DNA from: Bernardetiaceae bacterium | Lineage (GTDB): Bacteria > Bacteroidota > Bacteroidia > Cytophagales > Thermoflexibacteraceae | NCBI GenBank assembly: GCA_025454895.1 | Contig: JALONO010000006.1 | Coordinates: 1-34,104, forward strand | Length of the DNA stretch: 34,104 nucleotides | Reading direction: 5' to 3' | Shown here: piece after piece, positions 1 through 8,787 of the stretch | Layout: the number at the start of each line of letters is the position of its first letter | Numbering within the stretch: position 1 is the first letter of the stretch | Position numbers and translations under genes: made by a program | The notes under the pieces: generated by a model | Told to the model about the DNA's origin: nothing | What the model saw: only the letters and a program-made list of their open reading frames with translations | The model's database searches: none

Positions 1-22
1 CCTACCCCCGGTTTTTCTCACT

Positions 23-1174
23 ATGTTGCAACTGCGTTACCAAGCCCATACTTTACCCTTCAAATTTGAGGCGGGCACCAGCCGGGGGGTGCTCACCTAC
101 CACCGGGCTTTTTACCTGCGCCTGAGCCACGCCGCCGAGGGGCCGGCCAGCGAGGGTTGGGGCGAGGCAGCCCCCCTGCCCGGCCTCAGCCCGGACCACC
201 GGCCGGAGTTTGAGGCGCAGTTGGCGGCCTTGGTGCAAGCCTTTAACAACCAGCAGTTTAGTGCTGGTCAGTTGGCGGTTTACCCCAGTGGGCCGGGCGG
301 GTTTTCACCCTTGGCCGATTTTACCAACGCCCTTAGTAGCCCGGCGGGCCAGTGGCTGCGCCAGCAAACTGAAGCTCTCCCCAGCGTGCGGTTTGCCCTG
401 GAAACCGCCCTGCTCGATTGGCAGCACGGCGGCGAGCACATCCTCTCGGTCAACTCGGCCCCCGTGCGGGCGTTCACCAGCGGGCGGGCGGGCCTGCCCA
501 TCAACGGCCTGGTGTGGATGGGCCCCGAGGCCACCATGCGCCAACAAGCCGAGGAGAAAATAGCGGCGGGCTTTCGTTGCCTCAAATTCAAGATCGGGGC
601 GTTGGACTTTGCCACCGAACTGGCCCTGCTCACCGACCTGCGCCGTCGCTACCCCGCTAACCAACTTGAAATGAGGGTGGATGCCAATGGGGCCTTCACT
701 GCCGCCGAAGCTCCGGCCAAATTACGGGCCTTGGCCCCGCTGGGCCTGCATTCCATCGAGCAACCCATTAAGCCGGGCCAGCCCCAGGCCCTGGCCGAGT
801 TGTGCGCGGCCTCGCCCGTGCCCATCGCCCTGGACGAGGAGCTGATTGGCGTGCCCCCGGCCGCCCGGGCCGAGTTGTTGGCCAGCCTCCGCCCTCGGTT
901 CATCGTGCTCAAACCTACCTTGCTGGGCGGCCTGGCCGAAACCGCTCATTGGATCCAACTGGCTCAGCAGCAGGGCATTGGCTGGTGGATCACCTCCGCC
1001 CTGGAAAGCAACGTGGGCCTCAACGCCATTAGCCAGTTTGCCGCCGCCTGCCAGCCTAGCTTGCCCCAGGGCCTGGGCACGGGCCAGTTGTACCACCACA
1101 ACGTGGCCTCGCCATTGGTGGTGGACCAAGGCCAATTGTTTCACCGGCCGCTGCTGGGCTGGGGCAGCCTTTGA
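23..1174 (+). CDS. menC: o-succinylbenzoate synthase (enolase superfamily)
   Basis: This cytoplasmic enzyme of menaquinone synthesis dehydrates SHCHC to o-succinylbenzoate. The 383-residue protein has the MLE/OSBS pattern of the enolase superfamily. There is a KxK acid/base pair at K188/K190, and the Mg ligands fall at D220 (in DANGAF), E246 (in EQP) and D271 (in ALDEE). The second-face lysine is K297 (in VLKPTLLGG), followed by a SALES motif that is typical of MenC. All catalytic positions are present, so it should be active. The ATG at 23 fits the family N-terminus. Only 22 bases lie upstream, so operon partners such as menA or menE cannot be seen. Other enolase-superfamily racemases share the fold, but length and motifs favour MenC. 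Confidence 0.9.
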   Translation: MLQLRYQAHTLPFKFEAGTSRGVLTYHRAFYLRLSHAAEGPASEGWGEAAPLPGLSPDHRPEFEAQLAALVQAFNNQQFSAGQLAVYPSGPGGFSPLADFTNALSSPAGQWLRQQTEALPSVRFALETALLDWQHGGEHILSVNSAPVRAFTSGRAGLPINGLVWMGPEATMRQQAEEKIAAGFRCLKFKIGALDFATELALLTDLRRRYPANQLEMRVDANGAFTAAEAPAKLRALAPLGLHSIEQPIKPGQPQALAELCAASPVPIALDEELIGVPPAARAELLASLRPRFIVLKPTLLGGLAETAHWIQLAQQQGIGWWITSALESNVGLNAISQFAAACQPSLPQGLGTGQLYHHNVASPLVVDQGQLFHRPLLGWGSL

Positions 1175-1218
1175 GGCCATTGTTCGCGGCCGGGGCTGTT
1201 TATCCCAAACTTTGGCGG

Positions 1219-1239
1219 TAATTTTGGAGTTGTAAGTCC
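1219..1239 (+). promoter_or_regulatory. -7 box with overlapping 14-base palindrome
   Basis: TAATTTTG at 1219-1226 matches the Bacteroidota -7 consensus TAnnTTTG. A 14-base imperfect palindrome, GGAGTTGTAAGTCC, starts on the last G of the box (1226-1239). The GTG start of the ABC transporter lies 30 bases further on. The same geometry is seen before divIVA and before the porin gene. The operator role is inferred. Confidence 0.5.
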
Positions 1240-1268
1240 GTTTTGCCCTCTTGGCCGGGCACTTTTTC

Positions 1269-3059
1269 GTGAAAGAACTCGCCTACATCAACAAATACCT
1301 GCTCAAGTACAAGTGGCACCTCATTTGGGGCACGGTGTTTACCGCGCTGTCCAACGTGTTTGCCATTGCCCCGGCCCAATTGGTGCGTTATGCGTTTGAC
1401 CTGGTGGCGGATAACATCCACCTATATTGGCTTTTTAAAGATACCAATGCCGAGACGGCGGTGTTTGACGACCTGGCCCGCACCGTGCTGATCTACGGGG
1501 TGCTCATCGTGATCATGGCCTTGGTGCGCGGTTGGTTTTTGTACCTGATGCGGCAAACCATCATCGTCATGTCGCGGTTGGTGGAGTTTGACCTCAAAAA
1601 CGAGATTTACGCCCACTACCAAACTTTGCCCCTTAGTTTCTACCGCCGCAACAATACCGGCGACCTCATGGCCCGCATCTCGGAAGATGTGGGCAACGTG
1701 CGCATGTACCTTGGCCCGGCCATTATGTACGGGCTTAATATGCTGGTTACGTTTGTGTTAGTGATCGGGTACATGCTCACGGTGAACGTGGAGCTTACGG
1801 TTTGGTCGCTGTTGCCCCTGCCCGTGCTGTCGGTGAGTGTGTATTATGTCAATAATTTGGTGAACCGCTATTCCGAACAAATCCAGAAAAGCCTGTCTGG
1901 CTTGTCCACGTTCGTGCAAGAAGCGTTTTCGGGCATCCGGGTCATCAAATCGTTTGTGCGGGAGGGCGAGTCGGTGGCCAATTTTGCCAGCAAAAGCGAA
2001 GAGTACAAGCAAAAAGCCATGAAGCGGGCTTTGGTAGATGCGCTGTTCACCCCCGTTATTTTTACCCTCATTGGGCTAAGCACCATTTTGGCCGTGTACG
2101 TGGGCGGGCGCGAGGTGATCAATGGCACCATCACCGCCGGTAACATCGCGGAGTTTGTGATCTACATCAACATGCTTACCTGGCCAGTTACCTCGCTGGG
2201 CTGGATCACGAGCATTGTCCAACGGGCCGAAGCCTCCCAAGCCCGGCTCAACGAGTTCTTGAAAACCCAAACCGACCTGGTGTCGGAGCGTAACTTAGAC
2301 CGCGAGTTGCAAGGGTCGCTGCGGTTCGAGCAAGTGAGCTTTACCTACCCCGACTCGGGCATTGAAGCCTTGCACCAAGTGAGTTTTGGCCTCGAGCCGG
2401 GGCAATCGGTGGCTATTTTGGGCGGTACGGGCAGCGGTAAGTCCACTTTGGCCAACCTCATTTGCCGTCTGTACGATCCCACGCAGGGCCAGGTGCTCAT
2501 CGACGGGGAGCCAATTCGGGACTACCAACTGGCCAGCTTGCGCCGCCAAATTGGCTACGTGCCGCAAGATGTGTTCTTGTTTTCCGACACGATTGGCCGC
2601 AACATCGCTTTTGGGGTGCAAACCCACCTGAGCCAGGCCGCCATTGAACAAGCCGCCAAGGATGCTGACGTGTACGGCAACATCATCGAGTTTCCCAAAA
2701 AATTTGACACCGAAATTGGTGAACGGGGCATTACCCTCTCGGGTGGCCAGAAACAGCGGGTCTCGATTGCCCGGGCCATTGTGCGCGACCCCAAAATTTT
2801 GATTCTGGACGACTCGCTCTCCGCCGTGGACACCAAAACCGAGAACGCAATTTTGAACAACTTGCAACGCATCATGCGCGGGCGCACTACGGTTATCATC
2901 TCCCACCGAGTGTCGTCGGCTAAACTGGCCGACCTGATCCTGATCTTGGACGATGGCCGCATTGTGCAACGGGGTACCCACGTGGACCTGCTGGCCCAGC
3001 CCGGCCCCTACCGCGACCTCTACGAAAAACAGACCCAGACCGAGGAAGAGACCGCTTAA
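1269..3059 (+). CDS. ABC exporter half-transporter (TMD-NBD, MdlA-like)
   Basis: This is an inner-membrane type IV ABC exporter half. About six membrane helices (residues 15-320) are followed by one ATPase domain. From the GTG start, Walker A GGTGSGKST is near residues 385-393, the signature LSGGQ near 490-494, and Walker B ILILDD near 510-515, with a switch histidine in ISHR. The residue after the Walker B aspartate is Asp, not the usual catalytic Glu. This is typical of the degenerate half of heterodimeric exporters such as MdlA/MdlB, and no partner gene is adjacent. A TTG at 1251 is also in frame, but GTG at 1269 gives the family-like start MKELAYINKY and fits the -7 box at 1219. The substrate is unknown; lipid, drug or glycan export are all possible. 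Confidence 0.85.
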   Translation: MKELAYINKYLLKYKWHLIWGTVFTALSNVFAIAPAQLVRYAFDLVADNIHLYWLFKDTNAETAVFDDLARTVLIYGVLIVIMALVRGWFLYLMRQTIIVMSRLVEFDLKNEIYAHYQTLPLSFYRRNNTGDLMARISEDVGNVRMYLGPAIMYGLNMLVTFVLVIGYMLTVNVELTVWSLLPLPVLSVSVYYVNNLVNRYSEQIQKSLSGLSTFVQEAFSGIRVIKSFVREGESVANFASKSEEYKQKAMKRALVDALFTPVIFTLIGLSTILAVYVGGREVINGTITAGNIAEFVIYINMLTWPVTSLGWITSIVQRAEASQARLNEFLKTQTDLVSERNLDRELQGSLRFEQVSFTYPDSGIEALHQVSFGLEPGQSVAILGGTGSGKSTLANLICRLYDPTQGQVLIDGEPIRDYQLASLRRQIGYVPQDVFLFSDTIGRNIAFGVQTHLSQAAIEQAAKDADVYGNIIEFPKKFDTEIGERGITLSGGQKQRVSIARAIVRDPKILILDDSLSAVDTKTENAILNNLQRIMRGRTTVIISHRVSSAKLADLILILDDGRIVQRGTHVDLLAQPGPYRDLYEKQTQTEEETA

Positions 3060-3116
3060 ATGGCTTCTACTCACCAGAGCCAAGTTCACTGGGCAGTTCG
3101 GTTAGGCAAAAGCTAC

Positions 3117-3124
3117 TATTTTTG
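3117..3124 (+). promoter_or_regulatory. possible -7 box of the glycosyltransferase/AsnB-like pair
   Basis: TATTTTTG matches TAnnTTTG 20 bases upstream of the TTG start at 3145. No clear TTG -33 element is seen at the expected distance. Confidence 0.4.
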
Positions 3125-3144
3125 GCCCCTAACCCGTCGCCACT

Positions 3145-4266
3145 TTGCCCAATTTCTCGTTTATTGTGCCCTACCGCAACCGCGAGCCTGACCGGGTGGG
3201 CCGCTGCTTGGCCTCCTTGCAAGCCCAAACCAACCGCGATTTCGAGGTCATTTTCAGCGATTATGGCAGCGAACTAGGCCGCCAGGCCGAAATTGCGGCC
3301 TTGTGTGCCCAGTTTGAACGGGTACACTACCAGTATTACCCTACCCGAGGCCGGTTCTGGTCCCGCGCCCAGGCCCTGAACCTGGGCATTGCCCGCGCCA
3401 CGGGCCAGCACTTGGTCATGGTGGACATCGACCTCATCTACTCGCCTCTTTTTGTGGAGAAGTTAGCCGAGTTGACCCAGCCGGGGTCGTTTTTGCATTA
3501 CCAATGTTATTATATGCCAGAAGATTTCCGGGATTATGCCCGGCTTGAGTTTGATCGTACTTACCCTCATCCCACCAGTACGTTTGGGGGCAGCGGGGGG
3601 CTAGTAGTGCTGCCGAGGGCCGCGTTGGCCCAAGTTGGCCTTTACAACGAGTACTTCCGGGTGTGGGGCATGGAAGACATGGAGATGCTTACCCGATTGA
3701 AACGCGCTAATTATCAGCCAATTCGGGTGCCTGTGGCCACGGTGGCCAACTTTCACCAGTGGCACCCTGGCTCGCGCCAGCGCGACGCCATGCCCGAAAC
3801 TTGGTTACAGGTAATGGAACAGTATGCGGAAGCCCTGCCCCCTCATCACATGCCCCAGCCCCGGCCTGCCCCAACGGCCCGGCCCTTACTGGAGCAGCCC
3901 GGCCAGTGGCCGGTGCAGACCTTTGAGTTTGAATTTCCGTTTTTGCGGGCCACTGCCGCCTTTGCCCAACGGTTTAACGCGGCCCCGGCGGGCACGAGCC
4001 TGGCCGTGAACCAAACCGTGGAGGCCCTGCGCCCCAGCGTGCCTTCGCGCTGGAGCCGCTACAGCCAAAAAATCAACCGCTGGTTGGATGCCCGCCAGCT
4101 TTCATACCGGCTGGTGGAGGTGAACCGAGCCAACCAGGAGTTGCTTGACTACTACGCCGTGCGCGATTTCCTGTTTTACTTTATCGTGGAAAACGAGGCC
4201 GCCCTGGCCGACTACACGTTTAACTGCCAGTACCCCCGCCTGGATGTTCAATTGCTGAAAGCCTAA
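3145..4266 (+). CDS. GT2 glycosyltransferase with galactosyltransferase-like C-terminal part
   Basis: This is a predicted cytoplasmic, GT-A fold sugar transferase of 373 residues. The N-terminus (FSFIVPYRNR) opens a GT2 fold, a metal-binding DID motif sits at residues 94-96 in MVDIDLIY, and WGMEDME at 174-180 resembles the acceptor-side motif of galactosyltransferase (GT7 C-terminal) families. The last 150 residues are proline- and alanine-rich, then helical, and are not recognised. The start is TTG, because the GT2 beta-strand begins at once and there is no in-frame ATG nearby. Its TAA overlaps the ATG of the next gene by one base, so the two are probably translationally coupled. Donor and acceptor sugars cannot be told; a role in surface-glycan assembly is inferred from the neighbours. 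Confidence 0.8.
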   Translation: MPNFSFIVPYRNREPDRVGRCLASLQAQTNRDFEVIFSDYGSELGRQAEIAALCAQFERVHYQYYPTRGRFWSRAQALNLGIARATGQHLVMVDIDLIYSPLFVEKLAELTQPGSFLHYQCYYMPEDFRDYARLEFDRTYPHPTSTFGGSGGLVVLPRAALAQVGLYNEYFRVWGMEDMEMLTRLKRANYQPIRVPVATVANFHQWHPGSRQRDAMPETWLQVMEQYAEALPPHHMPQPRPAPTARPLLEQPGQWPVQTFEFEFPFLRATAAFAQRFNAAPAGTSLAVNQTVEALRPSVPSRWSRYSQKINRWLDARQLSYRLVEVNRANQELLDYYAVRDFLFYFIVENEAALADYTFNCQYPRLDVQLLKA

Positions 4267-5654
4267 TGCCCACCCTCCAAACCGATTGGCTGGCCACCGA
4301 AACCATTTTTTACCATGAACGCACCAGCCGGGCGGGAGGAAATATCTTGCAAGTAATTGATTATGAAAATTTTGATTGGGATTGGCCCGGCTTGCAAAAC
4401 TACCTGGCGTTTGGCTACTCGGTGTTTGGGCACACGCCCGTGCGCGGGGTGCGGTTCCTGCCTCCGGCCAGCCGGTTAACCATTGTTGGCGGCCAATTTG
4501 CCATTGCCAACCTCGCACCCGACCAGGGACTGCTAGATCAACTGGCCAGCCGCAGCACGCCCGACGAGGTGTTGGAAATGATCCGGCAACGCCTGGAACA
4601 GTGGCGGGCCGGGCTGGCAGGTAGGGAGGTGGTGCTTCCGCTCAGTGGTGGCCTCGACTCGCGGCTACTGCTGGCCCTGTGGCCCCAGCCCGCCGAACTG
4701 GCCGCGTTTACCTACGGCGTGTCGGACCCGCAGGCGGGCAGCGTGGAGGTGGTACATGCCCGCTTGCTGGCCCAGCGGTACGGCCTGCGCTGGTGGCCCA
4801 TCGAGCTGGCCACCCTGGGCCGCTACCTGCCCGACTGGTACGCCCTGTTTGGCCCTTCCACCCACGCGCATGGCATGTATCAACTAGAGTTTTACCACAA
4901 AATCGCGGCCTTGGGCTGGGGGCAAAGGCCGTTACTTTCCGGGGCCTTGGGCGATGCCTGGGCCGGTAAAATGGAAGTGCCGCCCGTTCGCTCGCCGAGT
5001 GAGGTGCGCCACCTCGCTTTTGCCCACGGCAAAAACGCCGAAGGCGCGCAATTACAAAAAACCGTGCCCCGCAACCCCATTTTAGAAGCGTATTTTGCGG
5101 AAAAAAGCACCGATTTGGCCGATCCGCGTTTCCGGGTGATTGAAGCCCTGCGCACTAAAATGATGCTGCTCAAATACTTGTGGCAGGTGCCCCGGGCCTT
5201 GGGCTACCAGCCGTTTGCCCCGCTGGCGGAACCGGAAATTGCCCTGGCCATGCTGCGGTTACCCCCCGAGCTGCGGGCCAACCGCCATTGGCAAACGGAG
5301 TTTTTTGCGCGGCACGAGCTGGACTTGGAACGGCTGACGCTGCCCCGCGACTACCGCAATTATCAACAACACCAGGCAGCCCTGGCCCAACCACTGCCCC
5401 CACTCAGCGAGGGGGTGCTGCGCGAGATTGTCAAGCCAGGCTATGTGCGCTGGGTGAACCGCAACTTGCTCAATACCTGGCACTCCCGGCTTGGGTATCG
5501 GCTGTTTAGGCGGTTCCGGGCCACCCGTGGCTTGTGGCGGCTGTTCCCCGACCGGGCCGACCGGGCCATTGCGGCTTACCTCACCCTGGCCCCGCTGGAG
5601 CGGCTCATCCGCGCGCGAGATGCGCATCTGCGCGGGCATGGCTCAACCGAGTAG
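4266..5654 (+). CDS. asparagine-synthetase-like ATP-dependent amide/ligase enzyme
   Basis: The 462-residue protein has the PP-loop of the asparagine synthase C-terminal domain (LPLSGGLDSR, residues 124-133), which adenylates a carboxylate, and a later LSGALGD segment that also fits the family. Residues 33-75 resemble the end of a class II glutaminase domain (LQNYLAFGY, then GVRFLPPASRL). However, the protein begins MPTLQ and has no Cys2 nucleophile, so glutamine hydrolysis is unlikely. Free ammonia or another amine may be the nucleophile. Related proteins occur in O-antigen and capsule loci, where some amidate uronic acids, and in peptide-cyclase systems. Coupling to the glycosyltransferase favours glycan modification. 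It is not the housekeeping AsnB, which is longer and keeps Cys2. Confidence 0.75.
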   Translation: MPTLQTDWLATETIFYHERTSRAGGNILQVIDYENFDWDWPGLQNYLAFGYSVFGHTPVRGVRFLPPASRLTIVGGQFAIANLAPDQGLLDQLASRSTPDEVLEMIRQRLEQWRAGLAGREVVLPLSGGLDSRLLLALWPQPAELAAFTYGVSDPQAGSVEVVHARLLAQRYGLRWWPIELATLGRYLPDWYALFGPSTHAHGMYQLEFYHKIAALGWGQRPLLSGALGDAWAGKMEVPPVRSPSEVRHLAFAHGKNAEGAQLQKTVPRNPILEAYFAEKSTDLADPRFRVIEALRTKMMLLKYLWQVPRALGYQPFAPLAEPEIALAMLRLPPELRANRHWQTEFFARHELDLERLTLPRDYRNYQQHQAALAQPLPPLSEGVLREIVKPGYVRWVNRNLLNTWHSRLGYRLFRRFRATRGLWRLFPDRADRAIAAYLTLAPLERLIRARDAHLRGHGSTE

Positions 5655-6019
5655 CGGTTTGGTTCGGGAGAACTGGACCAACCGCAAAAGCGCAAGGTTT
5701 TGCTTGGCCCGGTTGTGTAGTAGGTTTGTAGGGAAAACGGTGAGGCTTGTAACGAGAAACCTGGTTGCTTTAGGGATGGATCGTCGCGGATACAAAAGAT
5801 TGACGTTTTATTCAAAAAGTTCTTATTCTCTGATTATCAATTATTTAATAACGAAGAAGCGGATTGCCCGAGTTTAACCGTAGTATTGATAGCTTGAAAG
5901 TTTTCGTACCGAAGTAATACCAAAATCTAATAGCTATTTCGTGTTTTATATCTGTAAATGATTGATAATTAGGCGAAACAATCATTTAATCATGCAATCC
6001 TTTAAATAGCAAATAACCC
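5655..6019 (+). other. intergenic region, AT-rich in its second half
   Basis: There is no credible gene here. A hairpin with a one-base bulge (arms 5654-5663 and 5677-5685) follows the stop codon of the asparagine-synthetase-like gene, but it has no T-run. From about 5750 the base composition turns AT-rich. The motif TGATTATCAATTA is at 5831-5843 and the variant TGATTGATAATTA at 5959-5971. The promoter of the fusion gene at 6020 is probably here, but no clean TAnnTTTG was found. Confidence 0.6.
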
Positions 6020-7615
6020 ATGCCCGCGCCCATTGCGCTATTTGTGTACAAACGCCCCGCCCATACCCGCCGCACTTTGGAGGCATTGGCCCGCAACGAG
6101 CTGGCGGCCGCTTCCACGTTGTACGTATTTGCCGACGGGCCAAAAGCCTCGGCCACTGAGGCGGATCGGGCCGCGATTGCCGAGGTGCGCCGCCTGGTGG
6201 ACGAGCGGGCTTGGTGCGGCCAGGTGCAACTGGTGGAGCGTGCCCAAAACTTGGGGCTGGCCAACTCGATCATTAGCGGGGTAACCGAGCTGGTGCAAGC
6301 CCACGGCCGGGTGATTGTGCTGGAAGACGACCTGGTTACCTCCCCGCAGTTTTTGCGGTACCTGAACCAGGCCCTGGATTTTTATGCGGACGAAGAAAAA
6401 GTGGCAGCGGTACACGGCTACTGCTACCCGCTGCGGCCCTCGGCCGGGCAAAGGTTGCCGGGCACTTACTTCTCTAAAAACCCCGGCTGCTGGGGCTGGG
6501 CCACCTGGGCCAGGGCTTGGCGGTATTTTGAACCGGACGCGGCCAAGCTACTGGCCCAGATCGAGGGCAGCGGACGCAGCCAGGAGTTCGACTACGGGCA
6601 TTTCCCTTACACCAACATTTTGCGCGACCAGATCACGGGCGGGGTGGATGCCTGGGCCATCCGCTGGTACGCCTCGCTGTTTGTGAACCGCAAACTGACC
6701 CTTTGGCCGGGGGCTTCGCTGGTGCAGAACATCGGCAACGACAACACGGGCGTACACTCGGGAACCACCCACCGGTTTGATGTGGAACTGGCCGCCCAGG
6801 CCCCTCCGGTGCAGCCCCAGCCTCTGGCCGAGCACCGGGCCATGCGCGCCCTCACCAGCGAGTTTTACGCCGGATTTGGACAAGGGCGCAAGTATCTCAT
6901 TATTAAACGATTAAAAAAGATCAAACGCTGGCTGGTAGCCCAGCGGCGGGCCTGGGGCCAGGCTTGGAGCCGCCAATTGGCCGGACTGCGCCGCTTGCAG
7001 CCCCACACCCGCGACTTTGGGTTTAGCCAGGGCCAACCAGTGGACCGCTATTACATGGACCATTTTATGGCCCAGTACCGCGCCGACATCCGGGGCGTGG
7101 CCCTCGAGGTGGCCAGCAGCGAGTTCAGCGAGCAGTTTGGGGCGGGCCAAGTAACCCGCTACGAGGTGCTGCACGTGGATGCCCACGAGTATGCGGCCAC
7201 CCTCATCGGTCATTTGGACCAGCCCGAAACGCTGCCCGCCAACGTGGCCGACTGCTTCATCTGCACCCAAACCTTCCACGTAATTTACCGCTTGCGCGAA
7301 GCCATTGCCGGGGCGCACCGCCTGCTCAAACCCGGCGGGGTGTTGCTGGCCACCTTGCCGGGCATCACCCAGGTGTCCCGCTTCGATATGGACCGCTGGG
7401 GCGACTACTGGCGGCTCACCGACCGGGCCGCCCTCCAACTTTTCAGTGAGGTGTTCGGCCCTGGCCAGGTAACGGTAACCGCTTATGGCAACGTGCTGGC
7501 TGCCACGGCGTTGTTGCAAGGCCGCAGCCAGGAGCACTTTACCCGCCGCGAGTTGGACCACCGCGACCCCGACTACCCGGTGCTCATTGGGGTGCGGGCC
7601 GTCAAGTTAAGTTAG
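6020..7615 (+). CDS. GT2-like glycosyltransferase fused to a methyltransferase-like domain
   Basis: The 531-residue protein has two parts. Residues 1-290 form a sugar-transferase GT-A domain: ALFVYKRPAHT at the start, FADGPK near 37, the acidic metal site LEDD at 101-104, and GCWGWATW near 156-163. A basic linker (about 295-335) leads to a class I SAM-methyltransferase-like domain (about 340-531), marked by DRYYMDHFM, an ALEVASSEF segment at motif I, and RLLKPGGVLLATLPG as post-motif III. Motif I lacks the usual GxGxG, so SAM binding is uncertain. In surface-glycan loci these domains are usually separate proteins, so this enzyme may add and then cap or methylate a sugar. The stop codon overlaps that of bshA on the other strand. 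Confidence 0.8.
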   Translation: MPAPIALFVYKRPAHTRRTLEALARNELAAASTLYVFADGPKASATEADRAAIAEVRRLVDERAWCGQVQLVERAQNLGLANSIISGVTELVQAHGRVIVLEDDLVTSPQFLRYLNQALDFYADEEKVAAVHGYCYPLRPSAGQRLPGTYFSKNPGCWGWATWARAWRYFEPDAAKLLAQIEGSGRSQEFDYGHFPYTNILRDQITGGVDAWAIRWYASLFVNRKLTLWPGASLVQNIGNDNTGVHSGTTHRFDVELAAQAPPVQPQPLAEHRAMRALTSEFYAGFGQGRKYLIIKRLKKIKRWLVAQRRAWGQAWSRQLAGLRRLQPHTRDFGFSQGQPVDRYYMDHFMAQYRADIRGVALEVASSEFSEQFGAGQVTRYEVLHVDAHEYAATLIGHLDQPETLPANVADCFICTQTFHVIYRLREAIAGAHRLLKPGGVLLATLPGITQVSRFDMDRWGDYWRLTDRAALQLFSEVFGPGQVTVTAYGNVLAATALLQGRSQEHFTRRELDHRDPDYPVLIGVRAVKLS

Positions 7616-8760
7616 TGGGCCAGGGCCTCGGTGCGGTGCTGGGCCAGCACCCGCTCGTACACCCGCTCGTACATGGGCCGGATGTGGTCCACGTCGAACT
7701 CACGGGCGCGGGCCAGGGCGTTTTCTTTGAAACGGGGCAGGTTGGCCTCGTCCAACACCACGAGCGTGTTGCGCACCATGTCGTCGATATCGCCCACGTT
7801 GCTCAAAAACCCGGTAACGCCGTGGATGTTCAGTTCGGGCAGGCCGCCGGTGTTGCTCGAGATCACGGGCACCTCGCAGGCCATGGCCTCGAGGGCGGCC
7901 AGGCCAAAACTTTCTTTCTCGGAAGGCATTAAGAACACATCGGCCACGGAAAGCACCTCCTCGATAAGCTCCAATTTGCCCAGAAAGCGCACATCTTCAT
8001 GGATGTCCAATTCTTGACAAAGGGCCTCAATACGGCGGCGTTCGGGGCCGTCGCCCACCAGCAGCAGTTTGGCCGGGATGAGCTTGCGCAGGCGGCAAAA
8101 CACCTTGATCACGTCGTCGATCCGCTTTACTTTTCTAAAATTGGAGGTGTGGACGATCAGCCGCTCGCCGTTGGGGCAAATAGCGGTTTTAAAGTGCTCT
8201 TTCTTCTGCTTTTTAAAGCGGTTGAGGTCGATAAAGTTAGGGATCACATCGATTTCCTTATTGACCCTGAACTGGGCGTAAGTATCGTTTTTAAGGCTTT
8301 CCGACACGGCCGTTACCCCGTTCGACTGGTTGATGCTGAACGTTACCACGGGTTCGTAGGTTTCGTCTTTGCCCACTAGGGTAATGTCGGTACCGTGCAG
8401 GGTAGTTACAAACGGTACGAACACACCCTGGGAGCGCAAAATCTCGCGGGCCATAAACGCGGCCGAAGCGTGGGGGATGGCATAGTGCACGTGCAGTAAG
8501 TCCAGCGACTCGTACTTAACCACGTTCACCATTTTGCTGGCCAGGGCCAGTTCGTAAGGGGCGTACTCGAACAGCGGGTACGAGCGGATGTCAACTTTGT
8601 GGTAGAAAATGTTTTCGTTGAACAAGTCCACCAGCCGGGTGGGTTGCTCGTAGGTGATAAAATGGATTTGGTGCCCTTGGTCGGCTAGGGCTTTGCCTAG
8701 TTCGGTGGCCACTACGCCACTGCCGCCAAAGGTGGGGTAACACACGATCCCGATTTTCAT
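7612..8760 (-). CDS. bshA: N-acetyl-alpha-D-glucosaminyl L-malate synthase
   Basis: This enzyme makes the first committed step of bacillithiol synthesis, joining GlcNAc from UDP-GlcNAc to L-malate. The 382-residue GT4 protein begins [20 protein letters not shown], a sequence very characteristic of Bsh[10 protein letters not shown] lies near residue 95, and [15 protein letters not shown] near 280-295 carries the EX7E donor-binding motif of retaining GT4 enzymes, followed by SSNTGGLPE. Length is normal for the family. bshB and bshC are not in the window. The gene converges on the glycosyltransferase-methyltransferase gene with a 4-base overlap and no terminator between them. ATG at 8760 (on the minus strand) is well supported by the N-terminal match. 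Confidence 0.93.
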   Translation of the reverse strand: MKIGIVCYPTFGGSGVVATELGKALADQGHQIHFITYEQPTRLVDLFNENIFYHKVDIRSYPLFEYAPYELALASKMVNVVKYESLDLLHVHYAIPHASAAFMAREILRSQGVFVPFVTTLHGTDITLVGKDETYEPVVTFSINQSNGVTAVSESLKNDTYAQFRVNKEIDVIPNFIDLNRFKKQKKEHFKTAICPNGERLIVHTSNFRKVKRIDDVIKVFCRLRKLIPAKLLLVGDGPERRRIEALCQELDIHEDVRFLGKLELIEEVLSVADVFLMPSEKESFGLAALEAMACEVPVISSNTGGLPELNIHGVTGFLSNVGDIDDMVRNTLVVLDEANLPRFKENALARAREFDVDHIRPMYERVYERVLAQHRTEALAH

Positions 8761-8787
8761 GTTGGCTCGAGTAAAAAATTAAATATC

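Noticed and set aside
2295-3089. 264-codon antisense frame over the ABC ATPase domain
   Set aside because: It mirrors conserved ATPase codons and shows no independent protein features.
1251-5654. Lasso-peptide or other RiPP cluster (ABC exporter plus asparagine-synthetase-like cyclase)
   Set aside because: There is no RRE protein, transglutaminase-like protease or precursor peptide nearby, and the coupled gene is a glycosyltransferase. Glycan modification fits better.
5491-5877. 128-codon frame running from the AsnB-like gene into the gap
   Set aside because: Its first half overlaps the real gene in another frame and its second half is AT-rich sequence with no family resemblance.
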